Below, piece by piece: positions 9,793 through 22,325 of a stretch of DNA of 64,000 bases. Each line of letters opens with the position of its first letter. The stretch's first letter is position 1. The translations under genes were made by a program, and so were the position numbers. Source of the DNA: Eucommia ulmoides (taxonomy: Eukaryota; Streptophyta; Magnoliopsida; Garryales; Eucommiaceae); contig CM028340.1 in assembly GCA_016647705.1 (NCBI GenBank), forward strand, positions 9,487,001-9,551,000, given 5' to 3'. The notes under the pieces are model-generated. The model was given only the letters and a program-made list of their open reading frames with translations. It made no database searches and was not told the origin of the DNA.

Positions 9793-12097
9793 ACAGCCAA
9801 AGACACGAAGAAATGAATAAGATGGATATTTTTTTTATAGAGGACTTGACATGGAGAGATATGAGAAAGAAGACGAGTGGGAAGACGATTGATTAAGAAT
9901 GTATCAGTTTGAAAAGCGTAAAACCAATATTGGTGTGGAACAGAGGATTGACTTAGAAGAGATAAACCAACTTCCACAACATGACGATTTTTACGTTCAA
10001 TGCGTCCATTTTGTTCAGGTGTAGAAGGACAACTTAAGCGATGAACAATACCAAGATCAGTCAGAATGCGATTGATAGAACGATATTTACCACCCCAGTC
10101 AGATTGAATTTGCTTTATGATGGTATTTAATTGATTAGTTGCCATGGAGTTGAATTTAACGAAGTAGGAAGCGACTTCAGATTTAGATTGCAATAGATAG
10201 AACCAAGTAAAACGTGAATAATCGTCAATGAATAACACGAAGTATTTGGCACCAATGATGGAGATGATTGATGATGGCCCCATAAATCAGAATGAACTAA
10301 TTGAAAAGGGGCAGTGGCCCGTGATTTAGAACGAGAGAAAAGTAATCAATGACTTTTTGATAATTGACAAGCATTACAAAATTCAGAATGAAAAGAAATT
10401 TTGAGATTACAAGAATTCAGTACACGTTGAACTATCTTATAAGATGGATGACCTAGGCGTTGGTGCCACACATTTGTCTCAGTTACTCGAGTGGAAGGAA
10501 AGACGATGGAGGATGCTAAAAAGAAAACTTTAGGTGAGGAAGAGGATTGGTCTGAAGATGGAGTAGATAAATGAAGCTGATAGAGGCTATTATGAAGTGA
10601 ACCCTTAAGTAGAGTGTGCCTTGTTGAGCGATCCTTCACAAAGAAACAAGAAAGGTGATATTCAACAAAAACATTATTATCATAATAGATTTTTGTAACA
10701 CTGAGAAGTCTTTTAGTAATATCAAGAGTATGAAATACATGCCGTAATTTCACAGGTTGCAAGGAAGAAGATAAGGAAATGTTACCAACATGAGCAATTG
10801 AAATCAGTTTACTATTACCCAGCATTACTTTATCAATCCCAGTATAAGGTTTTGGCTCAGTGAGATAACCAAATTGTGTGAAGTGGTGAGTAGCACCGGA
10901 GTCCATATACTAGGCATCATCAGGGAGATGGGACGGTGCAACAACCATCATCGCTGAGACAGAGGGAGCAAATGAGGTGTTTGATGGAGAATATGGTGAT
11001 GTTTGGGGAAATGGGCTGGTAAAAGGGGTTGGGTATTGTAGATTGGTCCGAATGTAACATTTGTAGGCCATGTGGCCCAATTTCCCACAAATTTGACATT
11101 GAGGTTTTGGATATTGGGTATGTGGAGTCCAGGTTGGAGGATATAAGAGAGGTGTTCGGCCCATCATTCCATTGTTTGATGATGAATGAGAGGGGTTGAA
11201 GTTGCGAGCATGAGGAAACTGAGGTTTCGAAGGAAAATTAGGGTTGGAATTTCGTCTATATGAGGGAGACGAGGGTCAAAAAAATGAAAAGTTTCCTGGA
11301 TTTTGTTTAAATCGTCGATTACTAGTGGTTTCCATTAGATTGGCTTGGGCAAAATTTAGATTTTGCACCGTGCTTCGTTGCTCCAATTAGTATTCAAAGG
11401 TGTAAAGTAGGCTGTGAACTTCTTTAAGTGAGGGTTCATCAGACCGATTCTGAATAGAGGTAATAAACAAGTCATATTCTTCGCCCAATCCATCGAGTGT
11501 GTATATCAATTTATCACGGTAAGAGAGAGGTTCACCAATGGCTGAGAAGCGATCGAAAATATTTTTTATCTTGGCAAGGTAATCTGAAATTGATATTCTC
11601 TCTTTCTTAATTTTATGAAGTTGTGATATGAGTCTCATAACTGTAGCAATTGATGGGGATTCATAAGTACGTAGTAGTGCTGTCTAGATTTCTCTTACTA
11701 TTTTGAATTCAACTATTTTTCTCATAATCGATTCTAAGATAGAGGCATAGATCCAATTCATTATAACTCTGTTGAGATGCTCCCATTGAATGAATTTCGG
11801 ATTAATTTTGGTTTTGGCAATATCAAGGAATTTGGCTAGAATATTCTGCTCACCTTCAACAAATTCTTCAAGTCCATGTGCAATGATGACATTAAAAAGC
11901 TGATTTTTCCAAATTAGTTGATTGTGTTCATCAAGTTTAACTGCAAGAGTAGGGGTGAGTGAAGGTAAATTCTGGATTTGAAAACCAATGGAGTTATTGT
12001 TAAGAACTATGGGATCTTGGTGTGGAGTTTGAATTTCAGAAGGAGCTGAAGAAGAAGAAGAAGAAGAAGAAGAAGAAGAAGAAGAAAAAGTGGCCAT
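9793..12097 (-). pseudogene. Cop-1: truncated Ty1/copia gag-protease-integrase
   Basis: Reading leftwards from ATG at 12097: a Ser-rich start, a copia gag domain (to about 11390), a CCHC zinc knuckle (CQICGKLGHMAYKC, near 11090), a protease active site (MDSGATHHF at 10906), the GAG-pre-integrase segment (WHQRLGHPS, near 10470) and an integrase core (DDYSRFTWFY, then QSDWGGKYRS and TPEQNGRIER) ending at 9793. Reverse transcriptase and RNase H are gone. Damage: in-frame stops near 11684, 11387, 10910 and 10346; a one-base frameshift near 10280; a frame change at the last integrase residues, where the sequence runs into the Asp-2 LTR. It is a dead polyprotein of a Tork/Retrofit-like copia; the lineage is inference. 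Confidence 0.9.
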
Positions 12098-12113
12098 TTT
12101 CTTCGGATCAGTG

Positions 12114-12125
12114 GCTCTGATACCA
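12114..12125 (-). other. Primer-binding site of Cop-1, initiator tRNA-Met
   Basis: On the minus strand TGGTATCAGAGC, the standard copia primer site, just upstream of the gag ATG. Confidence 0.88.
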
Positions 12126-12127
12126 AA

Positions 12128-12172
12128 TGGAAGAAGTTGTGCAGTATATTAAGAAGTAAAGAAATATTGTGT
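12128..12172 (-). repeat. Remnant of Cop-1 5' LTR
   Basis: A few tens of bases beyond the primer site should be LTR (minus strand ending in CA). The sequence then changes to LINE-like coding near 12173, so the LTR is truncated. The exact end is uncertain. Confidence 0.45.
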
Positions 12173-13583
12173 AGTTCATCAGCCTCTCCTAGTAAAGTCG
12201 TTCATACTCCTCACTCTAAGGGCCTTCTAGCTAGGAAAAGTAGCGGAGATAATAAGTGGGGTGGTATCCGGCAATCTTCATTAGAGCTGGTCAAACCTCA
12301 GCAGATGTCCGTAAACCATGTCTAAATTCAAAAATCCTATTCCTCAGATAGCGAAGGTACGCCTATTGTTTTTCAATCTATTGAAGATGATCTTCTTGGG
12401 GAAGCATACGTCTCTGACTCATCTCTAATTGTTGATAGCTTCTAAACAAATCTGATGGCAATGGTAGATTTATCAGCAATAAGAGACTGATTAAGAGAAA
12501 TCTGAAAACCCTTGTAACCGAACCTTTGAACAAAATCAGTGGTACTAGGAAAAAAAATTAAAAGGATTGGGAGTAATGCAAAAGTGGCCTCTTTTGAACC
12601 CCTAGAAAATTCAATTTCGGACAGTGGCATTAGGAACTGTAACAGATTGTTCCTGTCGGAATTAGAGAAAGTGTTGGAAGTTGGAAAATTGATCGGTTGG
12701 ACCCTCCAAAATAACGAGGCCGAAATTAGGGAAAGGGTATTAGATATGATCAATAGGGATTGGGATATTTTTGAAAAAGTATCTCATTCCATTGCTGCTT
12801 AATTTCTTGGTAAGAGTGTTGCGGTAGGTCTAGTAGGTTTAGGTGCTTTTAGTTTTGGGTAGTTAGCGGTTCTTCCTTCGGTGTTTATTAGTTTTTAGTT
12901 TCGTAAGGTTTTTTTTAGTTTAAAGTTTCTAGTATTTACACAATTAACTATGAGTAACCTTTTGAATTGGAATGTGAGAGGCTTGAATAGCAGAGTGAAA
13001 ACTTCTAGGCTCAATTGCACTCCTTCAAGAAACGAATATATCAAATCTTCTAGGCTCAGTCATTAGGGTTTTGTCGACTGATGGGAGCGAAAACTTTAAG
13101 TGGGGAGGGGGGGGAGGATTGATAACTGTGATAGTAAGGTTTTCGAAAAAAAACCTTACCATCAATGGTAAGCGATGGATCTTGATTCAAGGTGAATGGA
13201 TCCCCAAGGGGGTCAAGTGTGTGGTTATTACTGTTTATGCACCTAATTAAGGGGGAGAGAGAAATGAGGTGTGGGAGGAGCTTATAGACTTAAGGCATAA
13301 ATTTTGCCTTCCTTGGGTTGTAGGGGGTAACCTTAACAAGGTCCTAAAACCTGAGGAAAGGACATTTTGCTCAAAGCATGACAAGGGGACGACAGATCTC
13401 AATCTTTTCATCGATACCGTTGGGCTAGTAGACCTCCCCCTCCTTGGGAGGAAATTTACATGGTCAAACAGAAAATATAGGAGTAAGTTAGATAGGATCT
13501 TATGCTATCCTGATTGGATTGCAATGTTTAGAGACCTAATTCAGATTGGTTTACCGAAGGACCTGTTTGATCATTCTCCTTAG
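12173..13583 (+). pseudogene. LINE-1: fragment of a plant LINE (ORF1 tail and endonuclease)
   Basis: An ORF1-like tail ends at 12802 (12539-12802 is open), followed by a short spacer and ATG at 12950 with NLLNWNVRGLN, the usual start of the plant LINE endonuclease. Further endonuclease blocks lie at 13269-13583: VVGGNLNKVL (in place of the GGDFN motif), LGRKFTWSN and SKLDRIL, ending at a degenerate DH motif (FDHSP). Frameshifts and stops separate the blocks, and a GGDFN-type Asp is replaced by Asn, so it is inactive. The reverse transcriptase is missing because the copy ends at the Cop-2 LTR. Confidence 0.82.
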
Positions 13584-14100
13584 AGTTTCTCCTTTGGCCA
13601 CAAGTTGACCTCCCTATCGACCGATTGATTCAGAGAGTTCACATTTGAAGCTTCTATCGACCTATAAGTCGACCTATACATGCTGGAACTTCTCTCAACT
13701 TGATTTTAATTCATTCTCATCGACGTTTTCGCCCCTTTAATCAATTTATTTTCTTAATTAGCTCCACTAACTTCTCAAATTCACTTTTTAACCAATTATT
13801 TTTATTTCATTTTTAATTACACATAGGAGCAAATAATTTTATCAATTAAGACCCAATATCAAAACACACAGAAAATTAAAAAACTTTTTGTGTTGTATGT
13901 GATTCTAATTGGGATATTAAGAGTTAAAATTCAACCTGAGTTGTTTTTCCTAAGTTCTTCAATTTCTTCAAACTCTTAATCCATCATTACTTTGTCATCA
14001 TCTTCATCTCTAGAACTAATATACTTAAACACTCAATTAAACTGTTAGTTCCACAAAAAATATCAACATTTAATTGTTTATCAAAATCTTATGATCAACA
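13584..14100 (-). repeat. 3' LTR of Cop-2, truncated
   Basis: On the minus strand it begins TGTTGATCATAAG right after the purine tract and matches 43281-43802. It is cut at its far end by the junction with the LINE fragment. Confidence 0.85.
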
Positions 14101-14114
14101 ATCTCCCCCTTTTT
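14101..14114 (-). other. Polypurine tract of Cop-2
   Basis: Minus strand AAAAAGGGGGAGAT just before TGTTGATC, a hallmark of SIRE-type copia elements. Confidence 0.82.
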
Positions 14115-14379
14115 TATGATGACAATTAACTTTCATGTTTTTGTCAAAATATAATATAACCACACTCCCCCTGAATCCGAGGACGGGTCGGGTTTTATAA
14201 TACATTTAAAGCATAATTATGAAGATAAAAAAAATATTCAATAAAGCTCAAATTGACAAAATATAATAAACTAATTCTAGCTCCCCCATAATAAAACATC
14301 AATAAATTCTCCCCTTTTGTCATCTAAAAAAATATGGGGAATGGGAACCACAAATAAACACCATTACTCTAGGTAAATA

Positions 14380-17300
14380 TTATTATGCCTAGCGATACCC
14401 AAATCGCGAATGATTTTCACAAACTGATCTTCCGCTAAAGATTTGGTAAAAATTTCACCAAGCTGGTCAGAGGTATCAATATACTCAATAATAATGTCCC
14501 TTTTCTAAATGTGATCACTAATAAAGTGATGTCTAATCTCTATGTGCTTAGTTTATGAGTGTTGTGTAGGATTCTTAATTAAACAAATAACACTTTTATT
14601 ATCACAATAAATCGGGACATCCTCCATACAAATTCCAAAATCATTTAACTGTTGCTTAATATATAAAATTTGAGCACAACAATTACCAGCTGCCATATAT
14701 TTAGCCTCAGTAGTGGATAAGGCTATCGAGTCCTATTACTTGCTTGGCCAAGAAACTAATGCATGTCCTAACAAATGACATGACCTACTTCTACTTTTTT
14801 GCTTAATTTTGCAACCGGCAAAATTAGCATCGGAGTAACTTATTAATTTAAAATCACTCCTCCTAGGATACCATAATCCTAGGTTAGTCGTCCCTTTTAA
14901 ATAACGAAATATTCATTTAACCGCAGTCAAGTACGATTCTTTAGGACAAGACTGAAATCTAGCACAAAGACAAACACTACACATAATGTCAGGTCTACTA
15001 GCAGTTAAATATAATAGGCTACCAATCATACCTCGATACATTTTTGCATTTACACTTTTGCCCGTATCGTCTTTGTCTATCTTCGTAGCCATTGCCATGG
15101 AAGTTTTGTTAAACCCTCTACGAATCGATACCCGATTCACCACATGACAAGCTATATTTACCACTTCACCCCAGAATTAAGTTGGTAAGCGATTCTCATT
15201 AAACATTGTTCTGGTCATCTGTTGAAACGTTCTGTTTTTCCTTTCCACTATACCATTTTATTGTGGTGATCTTGGTGTAGAAAAGTTATGAGCATAACCA
15301 TGCTCATCACAGTAACTTATCACATCATCATTCTTAAACTCTCTTCCTCTGTCACTACAAATGTTAATAATGGAATATTGTTTCTCATTTTGAACACATT
15401 TACAAAATTTAGCAAAAATAGAAGCAACCTCACTTTTCTTAGCAAGGAAAAATACTCAGGTAATTCTAGAATAATTATCAACTATAACGAAAGCATAAAA
15501 CTAACCACCAAGACTAGCAATAGAGTTTGGAACAAATAAATCAAGATGCAATAATTCAAGACATCTAGATGTGGACGTTTGCATCTTTTTCTTAAATGAT
15601 GATCTAGCTTGTTTGCCTAATTAACATGCATCACATACTTTATCCTTCACAAATTTCAAATCAGGTAAACCACGTACGAGACTCTTCTTAAATAAACTAG
15701 AGATTAACTCCATACTAGCATGCCCAAGTCTCCTATTCCATAACCAACTATTTTTAGCTAAAGCATTCAAGCAAGATAAATTTTGAGAATTAAAATCATC
15801 AAATGAGCAAGTATAAATATTCTGAAAACGTGATGCAACTAATAAGATACTATTATCATGACTATTCTTAATAATGCACTTATCATGATCAAATATCACA
15901 TTATAGCCTTTGTCACATAGTTGACTAATACTAAGTAAATTATGTTTAAGTACATTAACTAATAACACATCTTTAATAAGAATAGTACCATTATCAATAT
16001 ACATATACCGATAATTTTACCCTTTTCATTATCTCCAAAAGTCACATGACCTCCATCTTTAAGTGTCAAAGATGTAAATTTTCCTTTGTCTCCCATCAAG
16101 TGTCGAGAACAACTACTATCTAGGAACCATTTGTCCTTACTTATCAATGCTTTTAGAATAACTTGCAAGGAGCACCTCAAATAGTTCATAAGTGGTACCC
16201 AGTCTAAGTGGATCCGATCTTGTTAGTGGGGACAATTTTAGTTCCTTTTGGAACCCAAACTTGTTTACCGTTAGATATTTTAGCAAAACATCTATGAATA
16301 GTATGCCCCACTACATTACATTTAAAACATCTAACAAGATCCTTGGTTTCAGAAAATAATTTATGAAAACGTTTTTGCTTAATATTTTTCTGAAATCCAA
16401 TACCGACTTTATCAAAAATTCCGCGTGAACTTTCCAAAAGTATTTTCAAATTATTTTCACCGCCGGTGAATTTAAGAACAATTGAATGTAAATCCGACAT
16501 CTTGGATTTCAATTCATTGTTTTCATATTCATAGTCCATCACTTACTTGTTTAATGTGTTAATTGTACTTGTAAGAACATTCATTTTAGAACACTGGTTT
16601 TATAATCATGAGAAAGTTCTTGATAAACATCAAATAACTCATTAAAATCCAAAGGATAAGAACTTGAACATTTAGTTACCTCTTCACCAGTGGCCATCAA
16701 TGCAAACATGGACATATCTTCACTTTCTGATTTTTCGAAGCTACTTGACTCGATATCATCCCAAGTAGCCTTCATGGATTTTTTCTTACTCTTATTTGTT
16801 TTTTCCTTTTCTTTCTTCTTCTTTTCCTTTTCTTTATCCTTCTTTGGTTTGGGACAATCATTCTGAAAATGCCCAGTCTTATGACTGTTGTAACATTTCA
16901 CCTTAGATATGTTTCTTCTACGGAATGTACTTCGAGTCATTCTTCTAAAATTCTTTGTGAGAAATGTCACATCTTTCTCTTGCTCACTATCAAGACTCTC
17001 ATAATCACTGTCATTTTCTTCTTCAGATTTTTGAGCTTTTAGTGCCAGAGACGTTTTCTTGCTATTTCCGGTGTCATTCTCATATCCTTGAATTGCCATT
17101 TCATGCGTCATCAAATTGCATATGAGATCATCAATTTGATATTTGGCAAGGTCCTTAGCTTCCTCAATTGCGGTCATCTTTGGCTCCCATATCATTGTTA
17201 GTGATCTTCGAACCTTTCTAAATCTATCCTCCATGGAATACGGTTTCCCAAGCTAACTCAAGTGATTGCAAATAATATTGAAGCGAGTGTACATCTCCTG

Positions 17301-17700
17301 AATAGATTCAGTTTCTCCCATTTTGAACAATTCAAATTGCCTTGTGAGTGCGTTCATTTTTTATTGCTTCACTTGACTTGTCCCTTCGTGGGTAACTTGT
17401 AACTTGTCCCATATCTCCTTAGCTGATTTACATCCTGAAGCTCTTGAGTATTCATTAGCATCTAAAGAACAAAATAAATTTTTAATTACCTAGGAGTTTA
17501 TAGAGAGTTTCTGCTTATCAAAAGCAGTTAGCAGTTCCTTCTTCTTCTCAACTTCGTTTTCCATTAGAATAAACGGACCATCTTTGACTATTAGCCACAC
17601 ATCATAATTTGTGGCCTGAAGAAAGACAATTATTTTATCTTTATAGAATTAATAATTTTTCACCTGCAAAAAACGGTGGTCAGTGTATGGACTGCCCCTT
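14380..17700 (-). pseudogene. Cop-2 gag-pol relic with reverse transcriptase deleted
   Basis: From right to left: gag of the UBN2 type (17700-16581) with a zinc knuckle CYNSHKTGHFQNDC; a Lys/Glu-rich linker; a second knuckle CFKCNVVGHTIHRC (near 16320); a protease-like site WFLDSSCSRHL with Ser for the usual Gly (near 16120); GAG-pre-integrase (WNRRLGHASMELIS, near 15730); a degenerate integrase (about 15600-15180); then VNIACHVVNRV of the integrase end fused at about 15110 to YRGMIGSLLYLTASRPDI, which belongs to the reverse transcriptase tail. RNase H follows to about 14380 and ends with IFTKSLAEDQF. The catalytic reverse transcriptase core is absent and many stops and frameshifts are present. 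Confidence 0.88.
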
Positions 17701-17764
17701 AGTTAGTGTGCCCATAGTGTGCGTCATGTGATCTTTCTTACCTTAGTGTTTTTCAGCTAAACTA

Positions 17765-17776
17765 GCTCCGATACCA
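17765..17776 (-). other. Primer-binding site of Cop-2
   Basis: Minus strand TGGTATCGGAGC, one base off the initiator tRNA-Met complement, directly inside the 5' LTR that ends CCAACA. Confidence 0.82.
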
Positions 17777-17778
17777 AT

Positions 17779-18443
17779 TGTTGGCCTAGTTAACTATCCA
17801 AGAGGGAGGGTGAATTGGGTAGTATTAAAAAAATATTAGAGAATAATACTTAAAAATTTAAACAATTAATTTTATTCTAAAATTAATTATTATTTTTTTA
17901 TATAGTAGCGGATTATGTATTATCAACTAGGTGCACAATCAAATAGCAGAAAATAAACAAATTAAATAATGCAGCACACTAGAAATTTATAATGGTTCAG
18001 CAAGCTACTATTGGCTAATCCAGTCCTCCGAGCCCCACGGAGAGTCTCCCCCACTAAAACTCAAGATCCCTTTAAAGGTAGGAACCAAACCCTCATAAAA
18101 ATTCTTTTACAGGCTCATAATTAACCTTTACAAATTCCTTTTCCCAGACTCAGGAATAACCTCTACTTTTTGTAGACTCAACAATAACCTAATTCTTTTT
18201 ATACACTAGGCTAAAGAATCAAAACCTTTTTTCTTCACTAGTTCAACAATAACCTATCAAATATCCTTTTAATTGGTAAAGATTGAACCGTTACAAAATA
18301 ACTCACAATTCTATTAAGGGAGAATTATTACCTCAATCACTTTACAGAAAGAGACTAAAACCAGCTACCCTTTGACTAAATACTCCCAATAGTATTTAAT
18401 CCATCACACTACTCACCCAAACAAATTGATAAGTAAATATCTC
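17779..18443 (-). repeat. 5' LTR of Cop-2, inner part (interrupted)
   Basis: The LTR runs from the primer site to 18443 and resumes at 42297. The break carries the duplicated target ATCTC (18439-18443 and 42292-42296) around the Asp-3/4 insertion. It has no gene. Confidence 0.82.
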
Positions 18444-18455
18444 TGATAGGTGTAA

Positions 18456-20168
18456 TGTCACGACCCAGTTTCCCAGGGCCGGACTATGGTTTCTCCTATA
18501 GAGAATTCCTATCCTAAAACCGACTCGTCAACTTCCTAATATACAACATGCGGTAAATTTTAGAAAAATACGCAATAATTCTTATTACCGATTTTACGAC
18601 GACAATTATTAAATCTAATAGTCACTATTTAAATATTACCAATTAAAATCAATCATCTATTTTATATTTAATCCACTCATTTTCTGCACAACACGGCGAC
18701 CAATTTAAAAGTCTTGAGTTTATAATTTAAATCCCAATTTTTCAACATTTATCAACCAAACAATTTTATCCGATTATCTCAACACCATTTTATATTAAAC
18801 CAAATATTCAATATATATTACAATCTAGAGAAATATTTTACAACAACTACGATAATGGTAATTACCGTTTTCGTTGACTACAACAATAAATAATAAATAC
18901 AATTTTTATAATTAGAAATTTCAAATAAAATTTCTTCTCTCGTTTTCTCCCAGCCATTCCTACAGCCAAACATTATGGGGTTGTGAGCTAACGCTCAGTA
19001 GAACTCCAACCCCTCTAATACGTGCATTTAATTAATATAACACATAAAGCCCGTAAGCCTGCTCGTCACATAAATCTAACACATAAACATCATTTCGCAT
19101 CCTCATCACATAAATCTAACTTATTTCATATAATTTTGACACGTAAAATATCACAACAATATATCAAATAACTTCATAATCAACCATGAGACAATTAAAT
19201 ACATATATTAGGAGAGTTCGGAATTCTACCTCTCCCGGATTTTCCGATGGCCACGAGATTGGATTTTGACTTTTTGTGGGGTGGTTTGTGAAATTTTCCT
19301 TTTCTTCCTTTTTTCTTTCATTTTCTTTTTCTTTCTTTTCCTGCTTCTTCTTCTCTACGTCTGCTTCTGTTCAGCTCCTAACTTCACCGTTGCACCGTCG
19401 GAGTTCCCCGCTGAGGCGAACTGGCTCACCCCACCTTTTGTTCTGCTCCCTGAAGCTTCTTCGCTACGGCGAACGCCTCTCCGCCGAGGCGATGACCATG
19501 TTTTTGTGCTCTATTTTTCGCCGTTTGAACCTGCCGTCTCTCTCTCTCTCTCTCCTCACCAACTCCGACGACCACCATCTGAACACACAAAGAACTCATA
19601 CACACACACACACACAAACACAGAACACACCCACACACCACCGTTCACGTACCCACAACTAAACACACACATACCCACACACAGCAGGCATACACACACA
19701 CATAGCCACATCACGGCAGAACACAGACACCTCCACAAACCCATCGGCGACTCCCCACTTCACCGACAACACACAATCAACGACAACCACACATACGCCA
19801 TTACACCGTCGGACCGAACGACCTACCCACACAAAGTGGGTCGAGTAAATACCCACGCATACACACATACAACAGCGCACACAACATACAACTAGGCAAC
19901 GGAACAACACACACGCATATAAACGATAAGAAACGAAGCATTCACACACTCACCCGAGTGACGACCACACCGTTGAACGGACGAAACGCATACTTTGATC
20001 ACATACGCACAACGAAACATATACAAAACACACACAGACACACACTCCGATGACGTTAAACGACCGCCACCCACGTACCAAACGAACCCTCTTCTCTCTA
20101 TGTTTTATCTTTCTTTTTCTATTGTGTGTGTCTGTATGTGTGTGTGTGTGTGTGTGTATGTGTATCTC

Positions 20169-20201
<33 letters not shown>

Positions 20202-21316
20202 TAATTTAGTTGTAATTACATTAATCTCCCCCTAAATTTCTTTAAGTTTTTATTTAAACCCAAATAAAAAATAAATGTTTAGAAAATATATATTTTGACC
20301 CCTAAACTTTTAAATCACATAATTAATATCTCCATCCACCCTATTATTTTTGAAATATTTTAAAGGAAAAAGTACGATTTTGACCTTCTAACTATTGACA
20401 CATTTCTAAGTGGTCCTTCTAAGTTTAAACGTTTCATTTTAAACCCTCTACGTATCATAACGTTTCAAATTCGTCCCTCCGTCAGAGATTCTGTTAAAAC
20501 TAACAGAATCTCAGGGGCAAAATGGTCTTTTCACATTTTTTTAATTTTTTAATTTTTTTAATTTTTTTTTTTAATTTTTTTTTCTCTCTCTTCCTCTCCT
20601 TCCTCTCTCTCTCCCGCCACCTCCCTCTCCCTTTTCCTCTCCCTCTTCCTCCCCTTCTCCTCTCTCCCTCCTACCCCACCCCACCCCACCCACTGCAACA
20701 GGGGGTGAAAAATCACCCCCTGTTTCAGGGGGTGGTGCCACCCCCTGAAACAGGGGGTGAACCTGTTGCAGGGGGTGGCACCACCCCCTATTACGGGGGT
20801 GATTCCACCCCCCCTGAAATAGGGGGTGGTGCTACCCCCGTAACAGGGTGTGAGTTCACCCCCTGTTGCAGGGGGTGGCACCACCCCCTACCACCCCCTG
20901 CAATAGGGGGTGATTTTTCACCCCTGTTACAGGGGGGGTGGGGTGGGGTGGGGAGGGAGAGAGGGGAAGGGGAGAAAGAAGGAGAGGGAGGTGGCGGGGA
21001 GAGGGAGATGGAGGTGGCGGGAGAGAGAGAGGAAGAGAGAGAAAAAACAAATTTTAAAAAAATTAAAAAAAAATTAATTAAAAATGATTAAAAATATGAA
21101 AAGACCATTTTGCCCCTGAGATTCTGTTAGTTTTAACGGAATCTCTAACGGAGGGACGAATTTGAAACGTTATGATACGTAGAGGGTCTAAAATGAAACG
21201 TTTAAATTGAGAGGGACTACTTAGAAATGTGTCAATAGTTAGAGGGTCTAAATCGTACTTTTCCCTTTTTTAAAATGCTACTAAAATTGTTTGTATATAA
21301 AAATCAGGGTCTTACA
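18456..21316 (-). repeat. 3' LTR of Met-1, enlarged by FB1
   Basis: Matches 27429-29352 on both sides of the foldback element at 20365-21265. Without it the LTR is about 1.95 kb, close to the 1.92 kb of its partner. A CA-rich stretch lies at 19575-20060 and a GT repeat at about 20122-20192. The His/Thr-rich frame at 19266-19895 is a translation of the CA repeat. Confidence 0.83.
20365..21265 (+). mobile_element. FB1: foldback element with long inverted arms
   Basis: Both ends read GG(G)AAAAAGTACGATTT inwards, and the arms stay complementary for roughly 300 bases: first a unique segment, then an A/T-rich run, then a CT-rich (left) or GA-rich (right) tract. The core (about 20698-20935) is many short palindromes built from CAGGGGGTG and CACCCCCTG. 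Flanks TATTTTAAA (20356-20364) and TTTTTTAAA (21266-21274) form a 9-bp duplication with one mismatch. The partner LTR at 29300 lacks the insertion. A Mutator-type or foldback origin is inferred; there is no transposase. Confidence 0.83.
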
Positions 21317-22260
21317 ACTCTCCTTCTCTAAAAGAAATTTCGTCTCGAAATTTTTGTCAAAACAATAGGAATTAAAATTTCAGTCAAAACAATAAAAATT
21401 CAGATTCGCACCACATGGTCATGTTAGTCACGCTTAATTCTAGAGCAATTGTTTTCTATTTAGGGTCCCATAACCAAAAGTCACCCGTAATTCGTAACCG
21501 TCAATTTTCATTCCAATATCACAACATTTTCATTCACAGTGGTACACATTATATCCAATAACCAACAAACATGGTGCACTTTGGTCGTTAACACCTAACA
21601 CAGACAACCAACTGTCAAATAATCTCATGTTTATAACTGCTTCCGCTGCACTACTCTGATAAAAAAAACATCAATAAAAATATATCCTTAAAATATCACG
21701 GTAGTCTCAGTGGATTGGGTCTATCTCATTCCAACAGTAATTTTTCCATAACCAACATTTATCCATTTCATCCGACATTTCAAGTTAACCAATTCGCAAC
21801 AATATTTTCATCCAACATTTAAACCAACAATACTCGCAATCACATATCATACGCAAGCCCAACTCCACGTGAACTAGCCTGTGAGATAAAAAATCATCAA
21901 TCTCAATATTTATATCAAAATTTTCAACAATCTCGTAAACGTTTTATAATTATTACCTCAATCCAATGTCAACTAATAAATTTTTTCGCAATACGTCAAA
22001 ATCACATATATACGTTTCCAATCACGTCAAAATCATATAAATATCCCTCAAAACACATAAATATCATCAAATCATATCAATACATATCAAATACGTCAAA
22101 CGGGTCATCTATAATAATTTCTTTCATGCCTCCATATTTAATCAAGTCCCTGACAAGGCTAAGCGCCTCAAATACATCTCAATTCACATATAAATATGTA
22201 TCGAAATACATACGTCCCAACTATGAAAATTCGATACGTCACAAAAATTAATAATCATTG

Positions 22261-22325
<65 letters not shown>

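Noticed and set aside
19266-19895. His/Thr-rich frames of up to 209 codons in Met-1, S1 and S2 LTRs
   Set aside because: They are translations of CA or TG repeats, exist on both strands, and differ between LTR copies.
20522-21091. Pro/Gly-rich frames across FB1
   Set aside because: They are produced by the palindromic core, which is open on both strands; no domain.
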